Shown: positions 17,415 to 25,149 of the stretch, piece by piece
Layout: the number at the start of each line of letters is the position of its first letter
Numbering within the stretch: the stretch's first letter is position 1
Assembly (NCBI GenBank): GCA_025055015.1
Contig: JANWYQ010000055.1
Location: 1 to 41,370, forward strand
Length of the DNA stretch: 41,370 nt
Origin: Caldilineales bacterium
GTDB lineage: Bacteria; Chloroflexota; Anaerolineae; JAAEKA01
Direction of reading: 5' to 3'
Made by a program: the position numbers and the translations under genes
Notes under the pieces: generated by a model
The model's database searches: none
The model's input: the letters and a program-made list of their open reading frames with translations, nothing else
What the model was told of the DNA's origin: nothing

Positions 17415-18527
17415 ATGGACCCCTTGACCAAGCTCTACGTCGAGGCGACGACCACTTGCAACCTCGACTGTCCGATGTGCGTGCGCCAAGCCTGGCGCGA
17501 GCGGCTGGGGCTGATGCCGCTCTCTCTCTTCGCCGAGCTGGTGGAGCAGCTCAAGGCCCTGCCCGCCATGCCCATCGTGCACTTCAGCGGCTACGGCGAG
17601 CCCACCCACCACCCCGACTTCCTGGAGATGGTGCGAGTGGCCAAGGCCGCAGGCGCGGTGGTGGAGGCTACGACTAACGGCACCCTGCTCGACCGCCCCA
17701 TGGCCCAGGCGCTGGTGGACCTGCAGCTCGACCGCCTGGTGGTGTCGGTGGACGGGGTGTCGCCTGCGGTGTACGGCGACCTCCGGCCGCCGGCCGATCT
17801 GGACCAGGTGGTGGAGAACCTGCGCTGGCTGCAGCGCTACCGCGTGCGCCGCTCCGGCCGCCACGGCAAGCCGCGGCTGGCGCTGGCCTTCGTGGCCATG
17901 CGGCGCAACCTGGCCGACCTGGCGCGGCTGCCGACCCTGGCCAGCCAGGTGGGCGCCTGGGAGGTGCTGGTGTCCAACGTGGTGCCCCACACGCCGGAGA
18001 TGGAGGCGGAGGTGCTGTACGAAGGTGCGCTGCGCGCCTGTGCTTTCCGAGCATCGCGCTGGGTGCCAGACATGAGCCTGCCCAAGATGGACCTGGCCGG
18101 GCCGGTGATGGACGCGCTGGAGCAGGTCTTTGCCTCGCGGGTGAGCATTAGCCTGTTGGACGCCAGCCTGAGCGCGCGCAACGACTACTGCCGCTTCGCC
18201 CAGCAGGGCTACGCAGCCGTGCGCTGGGACGGCGAGGTGAGCCCCTGCTTGTCGCTGCTCCACGACCACCCGGAGTACGTTCGGGGCCGGCGCAAGCAGG
18301 TAACCCACCTGAGCATGGGCAACATCCAGCGGGAGCCGCTGCCGGCTATCTGGGCGTCGGAGGCCTTCAGCGCGTTCCGAGCCCGCCTGCGCCAGTTCCC
18401 CTTCTCCCCCTGCACCACCTGCGGCGGCTGCGAGCGCTTCCCGCGCAACTTCGAGGACTGCTCCGGCAACACCTTCCCGGCCTGCGGCGGCTGCCTATGG
18501 GCCCAGGGTTTCGTGCAGTGCGCCTGA
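17415..18527 (+). CDS. Radical SAM protein, tungsten-oxidoreductase maturase-like
   Basis: A 370-aa protein starting MDPLTKLYVEATTTCNLDCP. The 4Fe-4S motif is CNLDCPMC (about residues 15-22), followed by VHFSGYGEPTHHPDF (GGE-type SAM site) and VEATTNGTLL. The C-terminal Cys-rich region (about 330-370) has CTTCGGCERFPRNFEDCSGN and a second CGGCLWAQGFVQCA cluster, SPASM-like, for auxiliary Fe-S clusters. The overall layout and CGGCLWAQG ending resemble the radical SAM maturases associated with tungsten aldehyde oxidoreductases. That is recognition from memory; no such oxidoreductase is in the window. The gap to the AcnX gene is 10 bases, with AGGAGG upstream, suggesting a functional pair. Confidence 0.8.
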   Translation: MDPLTKLYVEATTTCNLDCPMCVRQAWRERLGLMPLSLFAELVEQLKALPAMPIVHFSGYGEPTHHPDFLEMVRVAKAAGAVVEATTNGTLLDRPMAQALVDLQLDRLVVSVDGVSPAVYGDLRPPADLDQVVENLRWLQRYRVRRSGRHGKPRLALAFVAMRRNLADLARLPTLASQVGAWEVLVSNVVPHTPEMEAEVLYEGALRACAFRASRWVPDMSLPKMDLAGPVMDALEQVFASRVSISLLDASLSARNDYCRFAQQGYAAVRWDGEVSPCLSLLHDHPEYVRGRRKQVTHLSMGNIQREPLPAIWASEAFSAFRARLRQFPFSPCTTCGGCERFPRNFEDCSGNTFPACGGCLWAQGFVQCA

Positions 18528-18623
18528 GCAGGGGGCCTATCCAGTGCTGAACCTTCCTGCCGTGAAGAGCGGGTTCGGCTAAGGCCTGCTCTCGGCGCAT
18601 TTCTCCCTTCCCGGCGAGCCTCG

Positions 18624-19589
18624 ATGCCATCCAAGAGAGCCCATCCCCTGCCTCCCCGCGAGGAGCGCCTGCGCCACCAGGGCAAGATGCTGGACGAGAT
18701 CATGCGCCACAAGCGCCGGGAGCTGCCCGAGCGCATGCGCGCCATGCCCCTCTCCACGCTGCGCGCCCTGGCGGCCACCGTGCCGGATCCCCTGGACTTC
18801 GCGGCAGCCCTGCGCCGGCCGGGCGTCAGCCTGATCGCCGAGGTCAAGCGGGCCAGCCCCAGCCGCGGGCTTCTCTGTCGCGACTTCGACCCGGCGCAGC
18901 TGGCTCGCACCTACGTCCAGGGGGGCGCGGCCGCCATCTCCGTGCTCACCGACGCCCGCTTCTTCCAGGGTGCGCTGGAGCATCTGACCACGGTCAAGGA
19001 AACGGTGACGGGCGGAGAGGAAGCGAGGGAAAGGAGGGAAGCGGGGGAAAGGAAAAGAGGGGAGGCAGGCGCCGCTCAGCCGACCAATCTACCCATTTCC
19101 CATTTCCCCATTTCCCAATCCCCCGCTGTCCCTGTGCTCCGCAAGGACTTCCTCTTCGATCCCTACCAGATTGTGGAGGCGCGGGTGGCGGGGGCGGACG
19201 CCGTGCTGCTGATTGTGGCGGTGCTGGGCGACCACGACTTGCGCCATCTGTTGGAGGAGACGTGGAGCCTGGGCATGGAGGCCCTGGTGGAGGTGCACGA
19301 CGAGGAGGAGGTGGAGCGGGCGCTGCGGGCCGGCGCGCGGGTGATCGGCGTCAACAACCGCGACCTGCGCACCTTCACCGTGGACCTGGAGACCACGGCG
19401 CGGCTGCACCCCTTGATCCCGCGCGAGTGCGTGATGGTGAGCGAGAGCGGCATCCACGGCCCCAACGACGTCCGCCGCCTGCGCGAGATGGGCGTGGACG
19501 CCATGCTGGTGGGCGAGAGCCTGGTGACGGCCAAGCCGGAGGAGCGGCTGACCAAGGTGCGTGAGCTGGTGCGGGCGGGAAGAGGTTAA
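18624..19589 (+). CDS. trpC: Indole-3-glycerol phosphate synthase with inserted loop
   Basis: A 321-aa TIM barrel. The likely functional start may be ATG 18687 (MLDEIMRHKRREL), where most TrpC proteins begin, giving about 300 aa. It converts 1-(2-carboxyphenylamino)-1-deoxyribulose-5-P to indole-3-glycerol-P. Intact motifs: IAEVKRASPSRG, VPVLRKDFLFDPYQI, LVEVHDEEE, VIGVNNRDLRTF, SESGIHGPNDV. About 40 residues (about 129-167) between helix 2 and strand 3 are extra: a Glu/Arg/Gly-rich stretch followed by PISHFPISQS, matching the low-complexity and CCCATTT repeat DNA beneath. Catalytic residues remain, so the enzyme is probably active. The stop TAA lies inside a heptamer array. It starts trpC-decarboxylase-trpF. 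Confidence 0.93.
   Translation: MPSKRAHPLPPREERLRHQGKMLDEIMRHKRRELPERMRAMPLSTLRALAATVPDPLDFAAALRRPGVSLIAEVKRASPSRGLLCRDFDPAQLARTYVQGGAAAISVLTDARFFQGALEHLTTVKETVTGGEEARERREAGERKRGEAGAAQPTNLPISHFPISQSPAVPVLRKDFLFDPYQIVEARVAGADAVLLIVAVLGDHDLRHLLEETWSLGMEALVEVHDEEEVERALRAGARVIGVNNRDLRTFTVDLETTARLHPLIPRECVMVSESGIHGPNDVRRLREMGVDAMLVGESLVTAKPEERLTKVRELVRAGRG
19011..19125 (+). repeat. Low-complexity insertion inside trpC
   Basis: A polypurine stretch (about 19013-19070, G/A only with rare C/T) is followed by heptamer-like CCCATTT copies at 19092-19098, 19099-19105, 19106-19113 (8 bp) and CCCAATC at 19114-19120. The coded residues are absent from the TrpC family, and the frame is kept across the insertion. 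Confidence 0.8.
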
Positions 19590-19717
19590 TGGGCAATGGC
19601 CAATGGCCAATGGGCAATGGTCAATGGGCAATGGGCGATGGCTAATGGCTAATGGCCAATGGTCAATGTTCAATGGTCAATGGCCAATGGTCAATGGTCA
19701 ATGGCCAATGGGCGATG
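19585..19717 (+). repeat. Array of nineteen degenerate heptamers (GCCAATG family)
   Basis: Reads as consecutive 7-bp words from GTTAATG (19585-19591): GGCAATG, GCCAATG, GTCAATG, GGCGATG, GCTAATG and so on, without phase breaks over about 133 bp. It covers the trpC stop codon (TAA 19587-19589) and most of the trpC-decarboxylase gap. Confidence 0.92.
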
Positions 19718-19732
19718 GATAGGCGCAGGCCG

Positions 19733-19760
19733 GAGTTCCTCTGAGTTCCCCTGAGTTTCC
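19733..19760 (+). repeat. GAGTTCCTCT decamer repeats
   Basis: GAGTTCCTCT, GAGTTCCCCT and GAGTTTCC follow one another and end immediately at the decarboxylase ATG (19761). Related copies are at 25026-25045 and at 167-177. Confidence 0.7.
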
Positions 19761-21212
19761 ATGACTTCCTCCGATACTCCCTCCTACCACATGACCCCCG
19801 ACCAGTTCCGCCGCTACGGTCGCGCGGTGGTGGACTGGATCGCCGACTACATGGAGCGGGTGGAGAGCTACCCGGTGCTCTCCCAGGTGCAGCCGGGGCA
19901 GATCCGCGCCGGCCTGCCCGCGCAGCCGCCGGCGCAAGGCGAGCCGTTCGAGGCCATCCTAGCCGACCTCGAGCCGCTGATCATGCCCGGCATCACTCAC
20001 TGGCAGTCGCCTAACTTCTTCGCCTTCTTTCCGGCCAACGCCTCCGGCCCGGCCATCCTGGGCGACCTGCTCTCCTCCGGCCTGGGCGTCCAGGGCATGC
20101 TGTGGGCCACCAGCCCTGCCTGCACCGAGCTGGAGACCCACGTGCTGGACTGGCTGGTGGACATGCTGGGCCTGCCGGAGAAGTTCAAGTCCACGACCGC
20201 GGGCGGCGGTGTGATCCAGGACACGGCCAGCAGCGCCACCCTGACCGCCCTGCTGGCCGGCCGGGAGCGGGCCACCGGCTGGCAGAGCAACGAGCGGGGC
20301 GCGGACGGCCGCCTGGTGGCCTACACCTCCACCCAGGCCCACTCTAGCGTAGAGAAGGCGGCCAAGATCGCCGGCCTGGGGCGGCAGAACCTGCGCCTGA
20401 TCGAGGTGGACGAGCGCTTCGCCATGCGGCCGGAGGCGCTGGCGCAGCAGATCGAGGCCGACCGCCGCGCCGGGCTGGTGCCTTGCTTTGTGTGCGCCAC
20501 CGTGGGCACCACCTCGTCCAACGCCATGGACCCCTTGCGGCCGATCGGCGAGGTCTGCCAGACCGAGGGGGTCTGGCTGCACGTGGACGCGGCCATGAGC
20601 GGCACTGCAGCCCTCTGCCCGGAGTTTCGCTGGATCCACGACGGGGTCGAGCTGGCCGACAGCTACGCCTTCAACCCCCACAAGTGGATGTTCACCAACT
20701 TCGACTGCGATTGCTTCTGGGTGGCCGACCGGGCGGCGCTGATTCGCACCCTGAGCATCCTGCCGGAGTACCTGCGCAACCAGGCCACCGAGTCGGGCGC
20801 CGTCTTCGACTACCGCGACTGGCACATCCCCCTGGGCCGTCGCTTTCGGGCCCTCAAGCTGTGGTTTGTCATCCGCCACTACGGCGTGGAGGGGCTGCGC
20901 TACCACGTGCGGCGGCACGTGGAGCTGGCGCAGCAGTTCGCCGCCTGGGTGCAGGCCGATCCCCGCTTCGAGCTGGCTGCGCCCGCGCCGCTCAACCTGG
21001 TGTGTTTCCGCCTGCGGGCAGGCGACGAGGCGAACCGCCGCTTGATGGACCGTCTCAACCGCAGCGGTCACCTCTACCTGACCCACACCGTGCTGGACGG
21101 CAAGGTGACCTTGCGCCTCTGCGTCGGCCAGACCCACACCGAGGCCCGGCACGTGGAGGCCGCGTGGCGGAGAATCTGCGAGGCGGCAGAGGCGGTGGTC
21201 GGTGAACAGTGA
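19761..21212 (+). CDS. Aromatic-L-amino-acid decarboxylase (PLP group II)
   Basis: A 483-aa PLP enzyme. Seen motifs: FRRYGRAVVDWIADYMERV, PGITHWQSPNFFAFFPANAS, HSSVEKAAKIAGL, HVDAAMSGTAALCPEF and the PLP lysine in YAFNPHKWMFTNFDCDCFWV (about K308), then RSFWVADR-like region and the C-terminal LMDRLNRSG. These identify the DOPA/tyrosine/tryptophan decarboxylase family (CO2 removed to give the amine). Length is normal. Sitting between trpC and trpF makes L-tryptophan to tryptamine a plausible reaction, but sequence cannot fix the substrate. The last codons and the stop (TGA 21210-21212) fall in a heptamer array, so the VVGEQ tail is repeat-derived. The leader before the ATG is decamer repeat with no clear binding site. 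Confidence 0.93.
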   Translation: MTSSDTPSYHMTPDQFRRYGRAVVDWIADYMERVESYPVLSQVQPGQIRAGLPAQPPAQGEPFEAILADLEPLIMPGITHWQSPNFFAFFPANASGPAILGDLLSSGLGVQGMLWATSPACTELETHVLDWLVDMLGLPEKFKSTTAGGGVIQDTASSATLTALLAGRERATGWQSNERGADGRLVAYTSTQAHSSVEKAAKIAGLGRQNLRLIEVDERFAMRPEALAQQIEADRRAGLVPCFVCATVGTTSSNAMDPLRPIGEVCQTEGVWLHVDAAMSGTAALCPEFRWIHDGVELADSYAFNPHKWMFTNFDCDCFWVADRAALIRTLSILPEYLRNQATESGAVFDYRDWHIPLGRRFRALKLWFVIRHYGVEGLRYHVRRHVELAQQFAAWVQADPRFELAAPAPLNLVCFRLRAGDEANRRLMDRLNRSGHLYLTHTVLDGKVTLRLCVGQTHTEARHVEAAWRRICEAAEAVVGEQ

Positions 21213-21235
21213 TCGGTAAACGGCGAACAGTGCGT
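21194..21235 (+). repeat. Heptamer array, GGTGAAC family
   Basis: Six 7-bp words in register: GGTGGTC, GGTGAAC, AGTGATC, GGTAAAC, GGCGAAC, AGTGCGT. Same family as CCGTTCA in opposite orientation. Contains the decarboxylase stop codon and covers most of the gap to trpF. Confidence 0.85.
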
Positions 21236-21257
21236 TGATGCAACCGCTCCCCGCCCA

Positions 21258-21995
21258 GTGACCGTGCAATCACCCCCTCCCGTGCGCGTGAAGATCTGCG
21301 GCCTCACCAACCTGGAGGACGCCCTGGCCGCGGCCGAGGCAGGCGCGGACCTGCTGGGCTTCATCTTCTACGAGCGCTCCCCGCGCTACGTCCCCCCCGC
21401 CCAGGTGGCTGCCATCGTCGCCGCGCTGCGCGCCCGGCTCGACCGCCCCTCGGTCTCCGCTTCGCTCTTCCCGCTCCCCGACGACCGTTCACCGTTCACT
21501 GTGCACCGTTTACCGACCTTCGTCGGCGTCTTCGTCAACCCCACCCTGGAACAAGTGCTGAACACCCTGGACGCCTGCGGCCTCGACCTGGCGCAGCTGC
21601 ACGGCGAGGAGCCCCCGGAGCTGCTGGCCGCGCTGGCCGGCCGCGCCTACAAGGCCCTGCGGCCGGCCACGCCGGACGAGGGCGAGGTGACGGCGCCGCG
21701 CTACGCCGCCCTGGGGCCGGCCGAAGGCCCCGACCTGTTGGTAGACGCCTATCACCCCACCCTGCGCGGGGGCACCGGCCAGGTGGGAGACTGGGCGCTG
21801 GCGTCGGGCCTGGCTCGGCGCCATCGGCTGCTGCTGGCCGGCGGGCTGACCCCGGAGAACGTGGCTGCGGCCATCGCTCAGGTGCGGCCCTGGGGTGTGG
21901 ACGTGGCCGGCGGCGTGGAGGCGGCAGCCGGCCGCAAGGACCACGATCGCCTGCGCGCCTTTGTCGCCGCGGCGCGCGGCGCTGGCGCGGCATAG
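21258..21995 (+). CDS. trpF: Phosphoribosylanthranilate isomerase with inserted loop
   Basis: A 245-aa TIM barrel starting at GTG 21258. It isomerises N-(5-phosphoribosyl)anthranilate to the CdRP substrate of TrpC, the preceding step. Motifs: VKICGLTNLEDA (catalytic Cys), ADLLGFIFYERSPRYV, FVGVFVNPTLE, LAQLHGEEPPEL, LLVDAYHPTLRGGTG (catalytic Asp), LAGGLTPENVAAAI and WGVDVAGGVE. About 20 residues (about 65-85, between helix 2 and strand 3) are extra and encoded by CCGTTCA heptamers. The first half otherwise fits family length of about 205-225 aa. It lies 45 bases after the decarboxylase, in the same apparent operon. Confidence 0.94.
   Translation: MTVQSPPPVRVKICGLTNLEDALAAAEAGADLLGFIFYERSPRYVPPAQVAAIVAALRARLDRPSVSASLFPLPDDRSPFTVHRLPTFVGVFVNPTLEQVLNTLDACGLDLAQLHGEEPPELLAALAGRAYKALRPATPDEGEVTAPRYAALGPAEGPDLLVDAYHPTLRGGTGQVGDWALASGLARRHRLLLAGGLTPENVAAAIAQVRPWGVDVAGGVEAAAGRKDHDRLRAFVAAARGAGAA
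21485..21512 (+). repeat. CCGTTCA heptamers inside trpF
   Basis: CCGTTCA, CCGTTCA, CTGTGCA, CCGTTTA in perfect 7-bp phase, followed by the normal coding segment for TFVGVFVN. The underlying protein segment (about residues 65-85) is not part of the TrpF family. Confidence 0.88.
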
Positions 21996-22086
21996 CTCTG
22001 GCGCAAATCGCTCGCCTGCCACGAAACAACTGAGAGCCCAAGGTCGTCCAATGGGTGGAAGGCGTGACCTGGCCACGGCCTTTCCA

Positions 22087-22142
22087 CCGTTCACCGTTCA
22101 CCGATTACCGTTCACCGACCACCGACCACCGTTCACCGAACC
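22087..22142 (+). repeat. Eight CCGTTCA heptamers before the phosphoesterase
   Basis: CCGTTCA x2, CCGATTA, CCGTTCA, CCGACCA x2, CCGTTCA, CCGAACC, without phase breaks. Ends 6 bp before ATG 22149, where a binding site would normally be. Confidence 0.93.
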
Positions 22143-22148
22143 AAACCC

Positions 22149-22802
22149 ATGCGCATCGGACTGATCAGCGACTCCCACATGCCCACGGTGGCGCTGCGCT
22201 TGCCGTCGGGCGTGGCCAAGGTGTTCCGCAACGTAGACCTGATCCTCCACGCCGGCGACCTGACCGGCCCCGAGGTCATCGAGGAGCTGGAGCAGTACGC
22301 GCCGGTGATCGCCGTGCGCGGGGACCAGGATCAGGGGCTGGACTACCTGCCTAGGCGGCGGGTGGTGGAGGCCGGAGGCAAGCGCATCGGCCTGATCCAC
22401 GGCGACCGCCCGCGCTGGCAGGAGTTCCCGGGCACCACGTGGAACATGCTGTTCGGCCAGCGCCTGTTCCTTGCGCCTCGCTTCTACATCCACGTGGTGC
22501 GTCAGTTCCAGGCCGACCATGTGGACTGCATCGTGTGCGGCCACCTGCACCGCCCCTACATCGGCCACGTGCAAGGGGTTCTGATCGTCAACCCCGGCAG
22601 CACCTACCTCAACATCCTGGACCGTCGCACCCAGCCCGGCCAGTACATCTCCGTGGGCATGTTGGAGATCCAGGACGACATGCTGCGGGCCAGCATCATC
22701 CCCCTCCCGGAGCCGTGGCTGGACAAGGGGTTCGAGTACTTCGCCAAGGGCAGCGCCGAAGAGGGGCTGGTGAGCGCCTGGGAGCAGGAGGGCCGGCCGT
22801 AG
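22149..22802 (+). CDS. YfcE/MJ0936-like metallophosphoesterase
   Basis: A 217-aa phosphodiesterase of the calcineurin-like fold. Metal-binding motifs in order: DSHMP (about 8-12), HAGDLTG, VRGDQDQG (GNxD position, here GDQD), LIHGDRP and CGHLHRPY, ending VNPGSTYL. The family hydrolyses phosphodiesters with Mn2+ or similar metals; natural substrates are mostly unknown. The start is ATG 22149, which gives the canonical MRIGLISDSH N-terminus. There is no Shine-Dalgarno; a heptamer array lies directly ahead. It is same-strand after trpF but 153 bases away and may have its own transcript. Confidence 0.93.
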   Translation: MRIGLISDSHMPTVALRLPSGVAKVFRNVDLILHAGDLTGPEVIEELEQYAPVIAVRGDQDQGLDYLPRRRVVEAGGKRIGLIHGDRPRWQEFPGTTWNMLFGQRLFLAPRFYIHVVRQFQADHVDCIVCGHLHRPYIGHVQGVLIVNPGSTYLNILDRRTQPGQYISVGMLEIQDDMLRASIIPLPEPWLDKGFEYFAKGSAEEGLVSAWEQEGRP

Positions 22803-22897
22803 GAGCGGCTGCTTTTTCGGGCCAGAACTCCCCACCCCCGGTCTAAGAAGCGCTTCGCTGGCTGTGGCATCCCGAGGATAGTCGGCCTTTAGCTCGC

Positions 22898-24532
22898 TCA
22901 AGGGGAAATAGCCGCTGAGCGCGCCTGGCGCAGCGCGCGGCGCAGCACCTTGCCGTTGGCCGTGCGCGGCAGGTCGGCCACGAAGTGCACGGCGCGCGGG
23001 CACTTGTAGCTGGCCAAGTGCTGAGCGGCGTAGCGCATGATGTCGTCCGCGTCGGGCTGTTTCCCGGCCGCCGGGATCACGTAGGCCGCCACGATCACCT
23101 TGTCCGGCCCGACCTCCTCCCCGATCACGGCGCAGTCGGCTACCGCCGGGTGGTCCTTGAGCACCCGCTCTACCTCGAAGGGGGACACCCGATAACCGAA
23201 GCTCTTGATGATGTCGTCGCGGCGGCCCAGAAACCAGTAGTAGCCGTCCTCGTCCCGCCGCGCGTAGTCGCCGGTCAGGAACCATCCTCCGCGGCGCAGC
23301 CGCGCCGTCTCGTCCGGTTGGTTCCAGTAGCACAGGAAGAGGCCGGGGTCGGCCTCGCCGATGGCGATCTGCCCCTCGACGCCCGGCGGCACCTCCTGCA
23401 GGTCGTCGCCCAACAGGGCGACGATGTGTCCCGGCTGCGGCTTGCCCACCGACCCTGGCCGGATGGGCATTCCCTTCTGCTGCGAGAGGTAGTAGGAGCA
23501 CTCGGACATGCCGATGGCCTCGTAGATGTCCAGGCCGAAGCGCGCCCGCCAGCCGGCCAGCACCTCGTCCGACAGGTGCTCGCCCGCGCACATGCAGTGG
23601 CGCAGCGTCGGCGCATCGGCCGCCGTGGAGCTCGTCTTTTGCAGGATCTGCCGGTAGACCGTAGGCACGCCGATGAAGATGGTGGCGCGGTGGCGGGCCG
23701 CCAGAGGGATCCACCGCGTGGCATCCGCCTTCCCCTCGAAGACGATGGCGGTCTGCCCCATGTACAGCGGGTCGGTCATGGCAGTGCCCAGGACGTAGGT
23801 CCAGTTGAGCTTGCCGGAGTGCAGCACCCGGTCGTCCCCCTGGAAGTCGAACCAGTAGCGCATGGCGGGCCGACGGCCCAGCAGCGCCCGGTGGGCGTGG
23901 AGCACCCCTTTGGGATAGCCGCTGGTGCCGGAGGTGTACACCAAGTAGGCGGGGTCCTCCGCCCGCGTCGGATAAGGCGGGTCCCAGCGGGTGACCTCGG
24001 TCAGCAGCGCCGATAGGCGATGGACCTGGACGCAGGGGTGACGGGGTGGAGCCGCCGCCAGCAGCTCCGGCTCGGCCGGACGCAGAGGGTGGCCACGGCC
24101 GGCTAGGATCACATGGCGCAGGGCGGGCGTGGCGCAGAGCTGAGGGGCCAGGGCCTGCCACGAGGCGGGATCGGTGATCAGCGCAGCCGCGCCGCTGTCG
24201 TTGAGCAGGTAGCCCACCTCGTCGGCCGTGAGGAGGATGGAGCTGGGCACCGGCAGCACGGCGGCCTTCATGGCGCCCAAGAAGGCCACGGGGTAGGCCA
24301 GGGCGTTGGGCAGGCGGATCAGCAGCCGCTCGCCCACGCCGATCCCCAGCTCGCGCAGGGCCTGAGCAAAGCGGCTGGTGAGCTCGGCCAGCTCGGCGTA
24401 GGTGACTTGGGCCACGCCGCACTGCTCGTCCTCGACGACCATGGCCACGCGGTCGGCCGTGGCAGTCGCCAGGTGGGCGTCGGTGCAGGCTACACCGATG
24501 TTGAACTGTTCAGGGATGGGAGCGTCTAGCAT
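22898..24532 (-). CDS. Acyl-CoA ligase (benzoate-CoA-ligase-like AMP-forming enzyme)
   Basis: A 544-aa AMP-forming ligase from ATG 24532 (MLDAPIPEQFNIG). It activates a carboxylic acid to acyl-AMP and then acyl-CoA. Motifs: A3 P-loop YTSGTSGYPKGVLHAH, A5 IGMSECSYYL, A7 WFLTGDYARRDEDGYYWFLG, A8 RRDDIIKSFGYRVSPFEVE and the catalytic Lys in PRTANGKVLRR. The FNIG N-terminus and overall layout resemble benzoate-CoA ligases and medium-chain ACSM ligases rather than long-chain FadD; actual substrate is uncertain. The pyrimidine-rich leader has no Shine-Dalgarno. The phosphoesterase converges on it; a repeat region lies upstream. Confidence 0.92.
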   Translation of the reverse strand: MLDAPIPEQFNIGVACTDAHLATATADRVAMVVEDEQCGVAQVTYAELAELTSRFAQALRELGIGVGERLLIRLPNALAYPVAFLGAMKAAVLPVPSSILLTADEVGYLLNDSGAAALITDPASWQALAPQLCATPALRHVILAGRGHPLRPAEPELLAAAPPRHPCVQVHRLSALLTEVTRWDPPYPTRAEDPAYLVYTSGTSGYPKGVLHAHRALLGRRPAMRYWFDFQGDDRVLHSGKLNWTYVLGTAMTDPLYMGQTAIVFEGKADATRWIPLAARHRATIFIGVPTVYRQILQKTSSTAADAPTLRHCMCAGEHLSDEVLAGWRARFGLDIYEAIGMSECSYYLSQQKGMPIRPGSVGKPQPGHIVALLGDDLQEVPPGVEGQIAIGEADPGLFLCYWNQPDETARLRRGGWFLTGDYARRDEDGYYWFLGRRDDIIKSFGYRVSPFEVERVLKDHPAVADCAVIGEEVGPDKVIVAAYVIPAAGKQPDADDIMRYAAQHLASYKCPRAVHFVADLPRTANGKVLRRALRQARSAAISP

Positions 24533-24600
24533 GGCAGGCGGGAGGATTGTGGAATTGGCAGTCCAGCGTCGGGCAGGAGGCTCCAGGCAGGGGTCATGCA

Positions 24601-25000
24601 CCAGACCCGCCTGAAGGCTCGAATCCGTTCAACGAGAGGTGGGGTCGTGCGCCAAACCCGCGTGAAGGCTCGACTCCGGGGCGGGGCGGTGTGGTCACCG
24701 TTGGGAAGGGAGGCGTCAGCCGGGGGGCGTTGTCCAGACCCGCCTGAAGGCTCGAGTCCGTTCAGCGAGAGGTGGGGTCGTGCGCCAGACCCGCCTGAAG
24801 GCTCGAATCCGTTCAACGAGAGGTGGGGTCTTGCGCCAAACCCGCGTGAAGGCTCGAGTTCGTGGCGGGCGGTGTGGTCACCGTTGGGAAGGGAGGCGTC
24901 AGCTGGAGGGCATTGTCCAGACCCGCCTGAAGGCTCGAAGCCGTTCCGCGAGAGGTGGGGTCGTGCGCCAGACCCGCGTGAAGGCTCGAGTTCGTCGTTC
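24601..25000. repeat. Mixed 51-bp / 81-bp tandem repeat array
   Basis: Seven units sharing a 20-odd-base core (CCARACCCGC then GTGAAGGCTCGA or CTGAAGGCTCGA) begin at 24601, 24652, 24734, 24785, 24836, 24917 and 24968. Unit lengths are 51, 82, 51, 51, 81 and 51, then a diverging last copy. The long units carry an extra segment with GTGTGGTCACCGTTGGGAAG. Core base 3 also differs: long units begin CCAAACCCGCG, short units CCAGACCCGCC. It fills most of the 713-bp gap between the ligase and mutase genes. No convincing gene is seen in that gap. Confidence 0.93.
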
Positions 25001-25025
25001 GGTCGAGAATGGTTCTTGCGTCCTT

Positions 25026-25045
25026 GAGTTCCTCCGAGTTCCTCC
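25026..25045 (+). repeat. GAGTTCCTCC decamer x2
   Basis: Two exact 10-bp copies, GAGTTCCTCC, just after the 51/81-bp array. Related to the decamers at 19733-19760. Confidence 0.65.
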
Positions 25046-25149
25046 AGCTTATCCTCGTTCGGCCGGCAGCGATCATGTGCAATAACCGCAGCCCAGATTA
25101 TAGCACAAAGCGGCCAGACTGCCGGCAGGGCGCAGAGGGCCGGGCGCGG

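Noticed and set aside
19585-19717. An origin or iteron array
   Set aside because: Words are too degenerate and AT-poor, and no replication gene or DnaA boxes are nearby; it fits the general heptamer family.
22098-24422. A 774-codon minus-strand frame overlapping the acyl-CoA ligase and phosphoesterase
   Set aside because: Arg/Gly/Ala/Pro-rich shadow in another frame of the ligase; no motifs.
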